A stretch of 64,000 nucleotides of DNA from Rugamonas fusca. Its GTDB lineage: Bacteria > Pseudomonadota > Gammaproteobacteria > Burkholderiales > Burkholderiaceae_D. Below the pieces are notes generated by a model. That model saw only the letters and a list, made by a program, of their open reading frames with translations. It did no database searches and was not told the DNA's origin. Each line of letters begins with the position of its first letter. The stretch's first letter is position 1. The position numbers were made by a program, and so were the translations under genes. The DNA lies in NCBI RefSeq assembly GCF_014042365.1, contig NZ_JACEZS010000003.1:248001-312000 (forward strand). The letters are read 5' to 3'. This document shows positions 55,511 to 63,455 of the stretch, in pieces.

Positions 55511-56959
55511 ATGCCCGCCAGCGCCCCGCCGCGTCCCCTTGATCTCAAACGGCAGTTGTTGTTGCGGGTGGGCCTGTTCACGCTGGCGCTGCTGGTCGTG
55601 AGCACGGCGGCCGCGCTGCTCGAAGCGCGCCACCGGGTGCGCGGCGATATCGCCCGTACCGGCCCCTTGCTTGCTCAACTGATCAGCGATACCGTGGGGC
55701 GCAGCGAGAACGCTTACAGCCGCACGCTGAGCGAGGATGACCTGGAGTCGGCGCCGTTGCAACCGATCGCCAAGCTGGTCCATGTTTGCGTGCGCCTGAC
55801 CGACATCTATTCCCATCCGGTGGCCCAGCGCTGTTTCGCCGGCGAGCCACGGCTGCCGGCCGCGCTGCGCCAGTCGATGCGCGCGGTGATCGGCGCCGAC
55901 GCGGTGTACCAGGGCGCGGTCGGCCGCTTCCCCGGCATCGCCATCGGCCAGTTGACCGTCACGCCGGATTACGACCGCGAATTGCTGGACCTGGGCGGCA
56001 AGCTGGCGCGGCTGCTGGCGCTGAGCGCCATGCTGCTGCTGTTGAGTTTTTTCATCTACCGCCCGGTGCGCAACGCGCTGGCGCCATCGGCCGATATCCT
56101 CGCTACCCTGTCGCGCATGGAGGCGGGCGACCTGCGCGCGCGCATGCCGGCCTTCGCCCTGATCGAATTGAACCGCATTGGCGCCGCCTTCAACCACTTG
56201 CTCGACCGCCTGGACCACACCATCCGGGACCAGCAACACCTGGCGCATCGCCTGCTGTCGGTGCGCGAGGAGGAACGCGCCCATCTGGCCCGCGAGCTGC
56301 ATGACGAATTGGGCCAGTACCTGGCCTCGCTCAATGCGGAGGCGGCTTTTGCCCGCGAGCTGGCGCAGGAGGGCGTGCCGGCACTGTTGCCCTGCGCCGA
56401 GTCGATCGGCAGGACCAGCGGCCACATGATGGAGGTGCTGCAGCAAATCCTGCATCGGCTGCGTCCCAGCGGCCTGACGGAATTCGGCCTGCTGCCCAGC
56501 CTGCAACAGCTGATCGCCGACTGGAACACGCGCGGCCGTGGCCGCACCGTCTTCACGCTGGCGGCCGGCGGCCTGCCGGCTGATCTGCCGGATGACGTGG
56601 GCGTGAGCGTCTACCGCATCGTGCAGGAAAGCCTCACCAACGCCGTGCGCCATGGCCGCGCGACCCGGGTGGAAGTCACGCTCGATGGCGGCGCCACCGG
56701 CCTGCGTTTATCCATCGGCGATGATGGCCAGGGTGGCGCCGCACCTCGGCGGGTGTCGGCCGCCGACGGCACCGGCGCCACGCCAGCGGAGAGTGCCAAC
56801 GGCACGGGCGGCGCTGGCTATGGCTTGCTCGGCATGGAGGAGCGGGTGCTGGCGCTGGGCGGCAGCTTGCGGGTGCGCTCCAGTGCCGGCGGCGGCACCA
56901 TGGTGCGGGTTGAGCTGCCGCTGGCGCAGCCGGCGCCCGTCGGCGAGGCGCAACCATGA
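55511..56959 (+). CDS. NarX/UhpB-type sensor histidine kinase
   Basis: About 482 residues: TM1 (LLLRVGLFTLALLVVSTAAALLE), a periplasmic sensor of about 130 residues with a CVRLTDIYSHPVAQRCF stretch, TM2 (LLALSAMLLLLSFFIYRP), a HAMP-like segment (LSRMEAGDLRARMPAFALIEL), a HisKA_3 dimerisation box with phospho-His264 in REEERAHLARELHDELGQYL, and an HATPase domain (NAVRHGRATRVEV, GLLGMEERV). I chose the ATG at 55511. It overlaps the response regulator by 4 bp. The signal is unknown. Confidence 0.9.
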   Translation: MPASAPPRPLDLKRQLLLRVGLFTLALLVVSTAAALLEARHRVRGDIARTGPLLAQLISDTVGRSENAYSRTLSEDDLESAPLQPIAKLVHVCVRLTDIYSHPVAQRCFAGEPRLPAALRQSMRAVIGADAVYQGAVGRFPGIAIGQLTVTPDYDRELLDLGGKLARLLALSAMLLLLSFFIYRPVRNALAPSADILATLSRMEAGDLRARMPAFALIELNRIGAAFNHLLDRLDHTIRDQQHLAHRLLSVREEERAHLARELHDELGQYLASLNAEAAFARELAQEGVPALLPCAESIGRTSGHMMEVLQQILHRLRPSGLTEFGLLPSLQQLIADWNTRGRGRTVFTLAAGGLPADLPDDVGVSVYRIVQESLTNAVRHGRATRVEVTLDGGATGLRLSIGDDGQGGAAPRRVSAADGTGATPAESANGTGGAGYGLLGMEERVLALGGSLRVRSSAGGGTMVRVELPLAQPAPVGEAQP

Positions 56960-57585
56960 TCCGCATCTTCCTCGTCGATGACCACGCCGTCGTGCGCGAA
57001 GGCTATCGGCGCCTGCTGGAACGTCGTCCCGACCTGCGGGTCGAGGCGGAAGCGGGCAGCGCGGAGGAAGCCTTGCGCCGCTTGCGCGATTTAAGTGTCG
57101 ATGTCGTCGTGCTCGACCTGTCGTTGCCGGACATGGGCGGCATTGAGCTGATCCAGCGCATCGCGCCGCGCCATCCACAGTTGCGCATGCTTGCCTTCAG
57201 CATGCACCGCGATCCCCTGTTCGCCGCGCAAGCCTTGCGCGCGGGCGCGCTGGGCTACGTGACCAAGAGCAGCAGCCCGGAGGTGCTGATCGATGCCATC
57301 TACCGTATCGCGCGCGGCGAGAAGGTGCTCAGTCCCGACATTGCGCCGGCGATCGCGCTCAGCCTGCTACAGGGCGAGGCCAATCCGCTCGGTGAGCTCA
57401 GTCCGCGCGAATTCGAAATCCTGCGCCTGCTACTCGACGGCCATGGCGCCGAGCAGATCGGCAATACCCTCAACATCAGCCCCAAGACGGTGCAGAACAG
57501 CCACTACCAGATCAAGGCCAAGCTGGGTGTGAAGACCGATATCGAACTGACCCGCCTGGCCGTGCGGCTCAAGCTGATCGCCTGA
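56956..57585 (+). CDS. NarL/LuxR-family response regulator
   Basis: A 209-residue regulator: receiver with VDDHAVVREGYRRLLE, phospho-Asp in VVVLDLSLPDMGG and Lys in YVTKSSSPEVLIDAIY; C-terminal LuxR-type HTH LSPREFEILRLLLDGHGAEQIGNTLNISPKTVQNSHYQIKAKLGV. Its ATG overlaps the kinase stop (ATGA), so they are translated together. The target genes are unknown; the cupin gene directly downstream on the other strand is a nearby candidate. Confidence 0.93.
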   Translation: MIRIFLVDDHAVVREGYRRLLERRPDLRVEAEAGSAEEALRRLRDLSVDVVVLDLSLPDMGGIELIQRIAPRHPQLRMLAFSMHRDPLFAAQALRAGALGYVTKSSSPEVLIDAIYRIARGEKVLSPDIAPAIALSLLQGEANPLGELSPREFEILRLLLDGHGAEQIGNTLNISPKTVQNSHYQIKAKLGVKTDIELTRLAVRLKLIA

Positions 57586-57614
57586 GCCGCGGGGGCCGGG
57601 GGCTGTGTCCTGCC

Positions 57615-58067
57615 TCAGGCGGGAACGGCGGCGCGCTGGGCCTGGTACAGCTCGGCCAGCATGGGGAAGGTCACTGTACCCAGCGGCTGGCCTGCGTCGT
57701 CCAGCAGCTCGTACAGCACGTCGTCGGCGTCCGGCCGGATGCTGAACGCGATGATCACATCCTCGTCGCCGCCGCCTTCCCGGTGCGGCCGTTCGCTGGC
57801 CGGCGACACGGTGTAGCTGCCGGCCGGGCGAATCTCGCGCAAGCTGCCGTCCGTTTCATACAGGCGGTGTTCACCCTGCACCACGAAGGTATGGTTCAGC
57901 GCGCGGTGGCGGTGCAGCACGATCTGCCCATGGGCGGGTAACTTGAACAACACGTCGGCGATGCGGCTTTGCCGGTCCAGGTGCAGTATGTGGAAGTGGA
58001 AGGGCGGCTCGAACTCGCCGAAACGGGTCCAGTGTATGGCGCGGTCGTCGAACTGGTAGCTGGTCAT
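57615..58067 (-). CDS. small cupin-domain protein
   Basis: A protein of 150 residues with two cupin motifs: VLFKLPAHGQIVLHRHRALNHTFVVQGEH (His-x-His with Glu) and SYTVSPASERPHREGGGDEDVII. These bind a metal in a double-stranded beta-helix fold. The family (regulator versus small dioxygenase) cannot be decided. The ATG at 58067 has AAGGAG about nine bases upstream. It converges with the response regulator. Confidence 0.8.
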   Translation of the reverse strand: MTSYQFDDRAIHWTRFGEFEPPFHFHILHLDRQSRIADVLFKLPAHGQIVLHRHRALNHTFVVQGEHRLYETDGSLREIRPAGSYTVSPASERPHREGGGDEDVIIAFSIRPDADDVLYELLDDAGQPLGTVTFPMLAELYQAQRAAVPA

Positions 58068-58315
58068 CTGCAATATCTCCTTGGGTTGTGTATGGACTAC
58101 GACGCCATTACAACCCGCCACCCGCTTCCCTACCTAGGGGGCTTTGCCTGTATCGGGCCGGGTGTTTTGCCCGTGCCGCCAGGCGGGCCGGCGCCGGGCA
58201 GATTGCCTGCCCGGCGGCGGGTGTTTCTCCGTGTCGGCAAGCGATCGGGCTGTCTAAGATGACCACAGATGCGGCGCGATGCACGCGTCATCAACCTAGG
58301 AAAGGATGGACGATC

Positions 58316-58882
58316 ATGAGAGGATGGGCACGACCCGGCCTGCTGGCCCTGAGTTTGAGTGTAGGTGTCGCTGGCGCGCACGGCGAGGACTTGCGTTTTT
58401 GCGGTGGTGCGGTGCAGCGTTCGGATCTGCCGTCCGACCTGGCCCACGTGGTGGGCGACCAGACGGTGGAGTACGCGGTCGACCAGCCGGCCAGCGCGGT
58501 CGTTTGCAGCGCCGGCTACGAGGCGGCCAAGTGCGGCGATTTCACTTCCGCCTACAAGATTTTCGATAAATGCATCGCGGCGGGCTATGTCGGTGCGATG
58601 ATCTGGAAAGCGGCCGCACTGGAGAATGGCGCCGGTGGCGCGGCTCCCGATTTGCAAGGTGCTGCAGAGTTGGTGCGCCGCGCCGCCATGAGCGGCAGCT
58701 CCGGCTACGCCACGCTGGCCAAGCTTGACTACGCCCGCGCGCTCTACCTCGGTAAAGGCGTGCCCAGGGACGAAGCGGCGGCGCGTCAGTGGTTCGAGGC
58801 GGCGGCAGGGGAAGGCAATGAGGATGCCATCGCCGCCTTGCGCAACTGGACCGCGCCCATGGCGGCGGCGCCAGTCCGGTAA
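58316..58882 (+). CDS. secreted Sel1-like repeat protein
   Basis: A protein of 188 residues with a signal peptide (MRGWARPGLLALSLSVGVAGAHG). The middle and end contain Sel1/TPR-type units: AAKCGDFTSAYKIFDKCIAAGYVGAM, GAAELVRRAAMSGSSGYATLAKLDYARALYLGKGVPRDEAAARQWFEAAAGEGNEDAIAAL. Four cysteines in the N-terminal part (FCGG, VVCSAGYEAAKCGD, KCIA) may form disulfides. Such proteins mediate protein contacts. It lies directly before the ECF41 promoter. Confidence 0.75.
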   Translation: MRGWARPGLLALSLSVGVAGAHGEDLRFCGGAVQRSDLPSDLAHVVGDQTVEYAVDQPASAVVCSAGYEAAKCGDFTSAYKIFDKCIAAGYVGAMIWKAAALENGAGGAAPDLQGAAELVRRAAMSGSSGYATLAKLDYARALYLGKGVPRDEAAARQWFEAAAGEGNEDAIAALRNWTAPMAAAPVR

Positions 58883-58901
58883 GTCCAGCCTTTCGAGCGG
58901 C

Positions 58902-58928
58902 TGTCACAAATGGGCCGGCCGCTGCGTC
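58902..58928 (+). promoter_or_regulatory. ECF41-type promoter upstream of the sigma factor gene
   Basis: TGTCACA (58902-58908), a 16-bp spacer and CGTC (58925-58928) match the known ECF41 promoter pattern TGTCACA-N16-CGTC exactly. It lies 32 bp upstream of the sigma factor ATG, indicating autoregulation. Confidence 0.8.
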
Positions 58929-58960
58929 TAAGCAGTTCGAGTACTACAATTTGAACTGCC

Positions 58961-59848
58961 ATGACCGCCACCCCTACTGCCACCGACCTCGCCACCTTCG
59001 CCGCCCTGCGGCCCCGGCTGTTCTCGATCGCCTACCGCATGCTGGGCACGCGCGCCGACGCGGAGGACGTGGTGCAGGATGCCTGGCTGCGCTGGCATGG
59101 CGCCGACGCGGCCCGGCTGCAATCGGCCGAGGCCTGGCTGGTGACCGTCACCACCCGGCTGGCCATCGACCGCCTGCGCGGCCGCAAGGCCGAGCGCGAG
59201 GCGTACATCGGCTGGTGGTTGCCCGAGCCGCTGGTGGAGCTCGACGAGCGCACCCCGGAAACCGTGGCCGAACTGGCCAGCGACGTGTCCGTCGCTTTTT
59301 TGTGGCTGCTGGAACGCCTGTCGCCCGAGGAGCGCGCCGCCTTCCTGCTGCGCCAGGTGTTCGAGCAGGACTACGCCGACATCGCCGCCATGCTGGAAAA
59401 GTCCGAGGCGGCGTGCCGCCAGCTGGTGCACCGCGCGCAGGGACGGGTGCAGCAGGAACAGCCGCGTTTCGACGTGCCCCGGTCCCGGCATCACCAGTTG
59501 CTGGGCCAGTTCATGCAGGCCGCCGCCAGCGGTGATCGCGCCGCCATGAAGGCCATGCTGGGCGACGACGTGCAGCTGGTCAGCGACGGTGGCGGCAAGG
59601 TGCCGTCGTTCGGCCGTATCCTGCGCGGCGCGGGCCGCATCGCCGGCCTGTATTGGTCGCTCGAACATGCTTATCCGGGCAAGGTCAGTTACCGGCAGGC
59701 GCTGGTCAACGGCGAACCGGGCCTGCTGCGCTACGTGGACGGCAAGGTGGAATCGGCGCAGGCGTTCATCGTCGATGCGGCGCGCATCGTGGCCGTGTTC
59801 ATCATCCGCAATCCGGACAAGCTGGCCGCCATCGCACCTTTGTATTGA
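58961..59848 (+). CDS. ECF41-group RNA polymerase sigma factor (SigJ-like)
   Basis: A 295-residue sigma factor. Region 2 is LRPRLFSIAYRMLGTRADAEDVVQDAWLRW and region 4 is RLSPEERAAFLLRQVFEQDYADIAAMLEKSEAACRQLVHRA. It has the fused SnoaL-like C-terminal domain of ECF41 sigmas. All three motifs of the group are present: WLPEP (residues 87-91), DGGGK (209-213) and NPDKL (284-288). In ECF41 the C-terminal domain replaces an anti-sigma factor and modulates activity. The adjacent carboxymuconolactone-decarboxylase-like gene is the usual target class. Confidence 0.93.
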   Translation: MTATPTATDLATFAALRPRLFSIAYRMLGTRADAEDVVQDAWLRWHGADAARLQSAEAWLVTVTTRLAIDRLRGRKAEREAYIGWWLPEPLVELDERTPETVAELASDVSVAFLWLLERLSPEERAAFLLRQVFEQDYADIAAMLEKSEAACRQLVHRAQGRVQQEQPRFDVPRSRHHQLLGQFMQAAASGDRAAMKAMLGDDVQLVSDGGGKVPSFGRILRGAGRIAGLYWSLEHAYPGKVSYRQALVNGEPGLLRYVDGKVESAQAFIVDAARIVAVFIIRNPDKLAAIAPLY

Positions 59849-59861
59849 GTATTGCGCGGCC

Positions 59862-59888
59862 TGTCACAAACGGCGGGCCGCCTGCGTC
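59862..59888 (+). promoter_or_regulatory. ECF41-type promoter upstream of the CMD-like gene
   Basis: TGTCACA (59862-59868), 16 bp and CGTC (59885-59888): the same pattern as in front of the sigma gene, with related flanking bases and the same spacer length. It lies 53 bp upstream of the chosen start of the CMD-like gene. Confidence 0.82.
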
Positions 59889-59941
59889 TTACATGCAAGG
59901 ACGGCGCATTGGGCGCCGGCCGCAACATGGAAGACATCATC

Positions 59942-60406
59942 ATGCGCCAGACTCCACGCCTCGCCTTTTTCGAACAATCCCCGGCCTGCCTGCAGGCCAT
60001 GATCAACCTGTCGGCCACTGTCAAGAAAAGCGCGCTGGGGCCGCGCCTGATCGAGCTGGTGCTGCTGCGCGTGTCGCAGATCAATGGCTGCGGCATCTGC
60101 GTCGACATGCACTGGCGCGACCTGATGCGCCAGGAGGCCGAGCCGCGCCACGTGAACGCCGTCGCCGCCTGGCGTGAGGCGCCGTTCTTCACGGAGCGTG
60201 AGCGGGCCGCCCTGCGTTGGGCCGAGGCGGTGGCGGGCATCCCGCTGCGCACGCCGGACGACGCCGATTTCGCGGAACTGCGGCAGCACTTCAGCGACAG
60301 TGAAATCGCGGAACTTGGCTACGCGATCGCCGTCGTCACGGGCTGGAACCTGCTCAATGTGAGCTTCCGCAACCAGATCCCGCTGAATCCTCCGCCTGGT
60401 TTTTGA
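59942..60406 (+). CDS. carboxymuconolactone decarboxylase-like (AhpD-type) protein
   Basis: About 154 residues with the AhpD/CMD redox motif in ELVLLRVSQINGCGICVDMHWRDL: CGIC followed by His three residues later, as in alkylhydroperoxidases. The second half (ERERAALRWAEAV, SEIAELGYAIAVVTGWNLLNV) is also typical. ECF41 sigma factors commonly control one such carboxymuconolactone decarboxylase, oxidoreductase or epimerase gene. I use the ATG at 59942 with GGAAG upstream; an ATG at 59927 is possible. The substrate is unknown. Confidence 0.9.
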   Translation: MRQTPRLAFFEQSPACLQAMINLSATVKKSALGPRLIELVLLRVSQINGCGICVDMHWRDLMRQEAEPRHVNAVAAWREAPFFTERERAALRWAEAVAGIPLRTPDDADFAELRQHFSDSEIAELGYAIAVVTGWNLLNVSFRNQIPLNPPPGF

Positions 60407-60549
60407 CGACCGGCAGGCACGGGCAAGTGGCGCCATCACGGATGGCGCCCCGGATCAGGCGGAGATCTGGCCAGCGGGCGCGCGGAGCCGTTATGGTGGC
60501 GGCATTATGCGACAGAACCAGCCCGGAAAGCCCGCCGTGGGAGACTGGC

Positions 60550-61029
60550 TCACTTGTGCCAGAACCCCGCGTGCGCCTGGCGCGCCTCGTCCTCGCGCAG
60601 CGGGCCGATCACTTCCGTGGGGCGCTGGCCGCGCGCGAACACGTCTCGGCAGGGCAGGGACAGGGTGGGGTTTTCCGGGTCGCTGCCCGTCAGTTGCAGC
60701 AGGCTTGCTTCGGATAGCGCATACACCACCCGCCCCACGCCGCTCCAGTAGGTGCCGCCGGCGCACATGGCGCATGGTTCGGCGGACGAGTACAGCGTGG
60801 CGCCGGCCAGTTCGGCCGGGCTGTGGCGCGACGACGCCTGGCGCAGCGCGTTCATTTCCGCGTGCGCCGTGCGGTCGCTGCTGGAGGCGTTCATTGCTTC
60901 GGAGATGATGGCGCCATCGGCGCCCACCACCATGGCGGCGAACGGATGGTGGCCCTCGTCGCGCGAACGCTGGGCCAGGGCCAGAACCTGGGTCACGAAT
61001 TGCTGGTCTTGCGGGGTGGCTGTGCTCAT
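60550..61029 (-). CDS. nucleoside/guanine deaminase (cytidine-deaminase fold)
   Basis: A protein of 159 residues with the zinc site of the CDA superfamily: HAE in DRTAHAEMNAL and PCAMC in SSAEPCAMCAGGTYWSGVG. ASGSDR-type substrate loop NASSSDRTAH and the length fit guanine or nucleoside deaminases of the GuaD type rather than tRNA deaminase TadA. I chose the ATG at 61029 (MSTATPQDQQ). Together with the BMP protein and Tsx-like channel it suggests purine salvage. A double palindrome lies about 90-120 bp upstream. Confidence 0.88.
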   Translation of the reverse strand: MSTATPQDQQFVTQVLALAQRSRDEGHHPFAAMVVGADGAIISEAMNASSSDRTAHAEMNALRQASSRHSPAELAGATLYSSAEPCAMCAGGTYWSGVGRVVYALSEASLLQLTGSDPENPTLSLPCRDVFARGQRPTEVIGPLREDEARQAHAGFWHK

Positions 61030-61117
61030 GCGCTCTCCTGGATGAACGCGGCGGGGCGGACCATCCGTCCCGCCGCTAGCAACTGGTGCAGGCATGGTAT
61101 GCCAGCCATGCGATGAT

Positions 61118-61148
61118 ATATACGGTATAAACGATATATACCGTATAT
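61118..61148. promoter_or_regulatory. tandem palindromic operator candidate upstream of the deaminase gene
   Basis: Two 11-bp palindromes, TATACGGTATA (61119-61129) and TATACCGTATA (61137-61147), with centres 18 bp apart, lie between the BMP gene stop and the deaminase start. Together they also form a 12-bp inverted repeat. The TATAC-GTATA layout is like operators of FCD-type GntR repressors, and such a regulator is encoded at the window end. Confidence 0.6.
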
Positions 61149-61156
61149 TCCAGCCA

Positions 61157-62242
61157 TTACTTCGGAATGCTGCCTTCCACGCCTTGCACGTAGAAGTTCA
61201 TCGACATCAGCTCCTTGAACGGCATCACGGCGCCGGCGGCCACCTTGATGGCGCCCGACTGGTCCTTGATGGGGCCCTGGAATGGCGTGAACTTGCCGCT
61301 GGCGATCAGGGCCTTCTTCTCCTCGAAAGCCTTGGCCGCGTCAGGCTTGACGGCCGGGTTCAGGGGCGACATCTTGATCATGCCTTCCTTGATGCCACCG
61401 TGGATGTCGGTCGGCTTCCAGGTGCCGGCCATCACGGCCTTGGCCGTGTCGGTGTAGAAGCCACCCCAGCTGTTGGTGGCGGCCGTCAGGTGCGCTTTCG
61501 GCGCGAACTTGACCATGTCCGAATCCCAGCCAAACGCGTAGATGCCTTTTTCCTGCGCCACTTGCAGCGTGGCCGGCGAGTCCGTGTTCTGGTTCAGCAC
61601 GTCCGCGCCCTGGGCGATCATGGTTTCGGCGGCCTGGCGTTCCTTGGCCGGGTCGTACCACGAGTTGACCCAGATCACCTTGGTCTTGATGGCCGGATTC
61701 ACGCTTTGCGCGCCCAGCGTGAACGCGTTGACGTTGCGGATCACTTCGGGAATCGGGAACGAGGCCACCACGCCCAGGATGTTGGACTTGGTCATCTTGC
61801 CGGCCACCACGCCCAGCAGGTAGGCGCCTTCGTAGATCCGGGTTTCATAGGTGCCCATGTTCTTGCCCGTCTTGAAGCCGGTGGCGTGCTCGAACACGAC
61901 GTTGGGGAAGGCCTTGGCCACTTTTTCCGTCGGGTTCATGTAGCCGAACGAGGTGGTGAAGATCAGCTTGTTGCCATCGGCGGCCAGCTTGCGGATCACG
62001 CGCTCGGCGTCCGCGCCTTCGGGCACGTTTTCCACGAAGGTGGTCTTGACCTTGTCGCCCAGTTCCTTTTCCATGGCCAGGCGGCCCTGGTCGTGGGCAT
62101 AGGTCCAGCCGGCGTCGCCGACCGGGCCCACGTACACGAAGCCGATCTTGAGCGGTTCGGCCGCTCGCGCGGGCGCGGCGGCGGCCAGGCCCAGGGTGGC
62201 CGCCAGGGTGGCACAGGCCAGCAGAGTACGACGTTTCATCAT
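61157..62242 (-). CDS. BMP-family ABC transporter substrate-binding protein
   Basis: A 361-residue periplasmic binding protein with signal peptide (MMKRRTLLACATLAATLGLAAA). LKIGFVYVGPVGDAGWTYAHDQGR and NVVFEHATGFKTGKNMGTYETRIYEGAYLLGVVAGKMT are typical of the basic membrane protein (BMP/PnrA) family, which binds purine nucleosides. The permease and ATPase genes are not in the window, so they may lie elsewhere. It sits between the Tsx-like channel gene (26 bp upstream) and the deaminase gene on the same strand. Confidence 0.92.
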   Translation of the reverse strand: MMKRRTLLACATLAATLGLAAAAPARAAEPLKIGFVYVGPVGDAGWTYAHDQGRLAMEKELGDKVKTTFVENVPEGADAERVIRKLAADGNKLIFTTSFGYMNPTEKVAKAFPNVVFEHATGFKTGKNMGTYETRIYEGAYLLGVVAGKMTKSNILGVVASFPIPEVIRNVNAFTLGAQSVNPAIKTKVIWVNSWYDPAKERQAAETMIAQGADVLNQNTDSPATLQVAQEKGIYAFGWDSDMVKFAPKAHLTAATNSWGGFYTDTAKAVMAGTWKPTDIHGGIKEGMIKMSPLNPAVKPDAAKAFEEKKALIASGKFTPFQGPIKDQSGAIKVAAGAVMPFKELMSMNFYVQGVEGSIPK

Positions 62243-62267
62243 GACGTTTCCTGTTCTAGAGTGAGGA

Positions 62268-63128
62268 TCAGAAATGGTATTCGACGCGGATCATCGGGGT
62301 TTTGGCCGTGGCGCCCGGATTGTTGTGGTCCGAGTTGCCGAACTTGTTCTTCCAGTACTGGTACTCGAGGCCGACCTTGAACACGTTTTTGCCCGAGCCC
62401 ATGGCCGCGCCCACGTCGTACATCAGCTGCATGTCGATGTTGGTTTCCCTGGCCGTGTCGCCGCCGAATTCATCCTTGCCCTTGGTGCCGATGAAATTGG
62501 CGTAGCCCTCGAACGACAGCGGGATGGCGGTGCCGATCGGGATGCCCCAGGCGGCCGTCAGCATCGGGTGGGTCTTGTAGCGGTAGCGGTCGATGGCCGT
62601 GTTGCTGTAGCCGTTGTAGGGCGCGTTGCTTTCCCACAGGGCCAGCAGGCTGACGTTGAGGAAGCCGGGCACGTCGAACATCAGGGTGGGGCCGGCCACC
62701 AGCATGCGCTTCTTGGAGTTGTAGCCGGCGTCGGTCTTGCTGTTGAAGTCAAAACCGGCCGTCAGGCCCACGCCGCGCACCGGGCCGAAGGCGTAGCTGG
62801 CGCCCGTCACTTTGCCCAGGTCCAGCGTGTGGCGGTAGACGGCGTAGGCTTCGTGCGCGCCGGTCTTGGCGCCCACCGACGATGGGTCCTTGTCGTCCGA
62901 CATCAGGAAGTCCACGCTGAAGAAGTTGGTGCCGTACTTGTAGCCGCTCACGTTGCTCAGGTTGACGATGCTCTTGCTGATGTCCTGGTTGTTGAACGGC
63001 TCGGCGAACTTGGTGCCGTAGCGGTAGCTGAGCGAGGTGTCGCTCCAGTCGGCGGCTTGGGCGGCGCCGCAGGCGCTGGCGGCGAGCAGGGCGAGGATGG
63101 CGGTGTGTTTGAATGGCAGTGGCTTCAT
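62268..63128 (-). CDS. Tsx-like nucleoside-specific outer-membrane channel
   Basis: A protein of 286 residues with signal peptide (PFKHTAILALLAASACGAAQA) and a barrel: WSDTSLSYRYGTKFAEPFN at the N-terminus of the mature part, WKNKFGNSDHNNPGATAKTP near the end and terminal VEYHF. The pattern matches the Tsx/OmpK channel family for nucleosides. AGGAG precedes the ATG at 63128. It is the outer-membrane step of the purine cluster, followed 25 bp later by the BMP gene, so probably one operon. Confidence 0.85.
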   Translation of the reverse strand: MKPLPFKHTAILALLAASACGAAQAADWSDTSLSYRYGTKFAEPFNNQDISKSIVNLSNVSGYKYGTNFFSVDFLMSDDKDPSSVGAKTGAHEAYAVYRHTLDLGKVTGASYAFGPVRGVGLTAGFDFNSKTDAGYNSKKRMLVAGPTLMFDVPGFLNVSLLALWESNAPYNGYSNTAIDRYRYKTHPMLTAAWGIPIGTAIPLSFEGYANFIGTKGKDEFGGDTARETNIDMQLMYDVGAAMGSGKNVFKVGLEYQYWKNKFGNSDHNNPGATAKTPMIRVEYHF

Positions 63129-63455
63129 GCGGACTCCTGGAACTGAGGTTAAGTAAATCGGACGGCAGGGGTGATACCGGTTGTGTTGCGGTTTGAATCC
63201 AATCGTTGGCAATAATTGGATTCAATTCTTGATGAGTGATCTAGCAAATAGTAGGCCAGAGTGTCATCGAAATGAAATAATTGCTGCATTTCGTTAAGCC
63301 GATTGTGGTTTTTACGCCATGCGCCATTCGGTGCCGGGGCGCGCTGCCACTGGCTCGCCGCCCGCCCGTGGGGCTGGCGCGCACCACGGGCGGGCAGCGG
63401 GGGGGCAAAACGCCACGCCGTGGTGCGCGCCATGGGCACGTGTATGCAATCGGCT
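63129..63455. other. intergenic region upstream of the Tsx-like gene
   Basis: This 327-bp region has no supportable gene. The side near the Tsx-like gene holds the inverted repeat described separately and should contain the operon promoter. The half near the regulator gene is GC-rich with no recognised signal. Confidence 0.5.
63193..63225. promoter_or_regulatory. inverted repeat upstream of the Tsx-like gene
   Basis: TTGAATCCAAT (63193-63203) is perfectly inverted at 63215-63225 (ATTGGATTCAA) with an 11-bp spacer, 65-97 bp upstream of the start codon. Each half is close to the TTG-N4-CAA form of GntR/FCD operators. It is a good candidate binding site for the adjacent regulator. Confidence 0.6.

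Noticed and set aside
61118..61148. Hairpin as terminator of the BMP gene
   Set aside because: The stem is AT-rich and lacks a following T-run on the minus strand; the tandem TATAC-GTATA symmetry is better explained as an operator.
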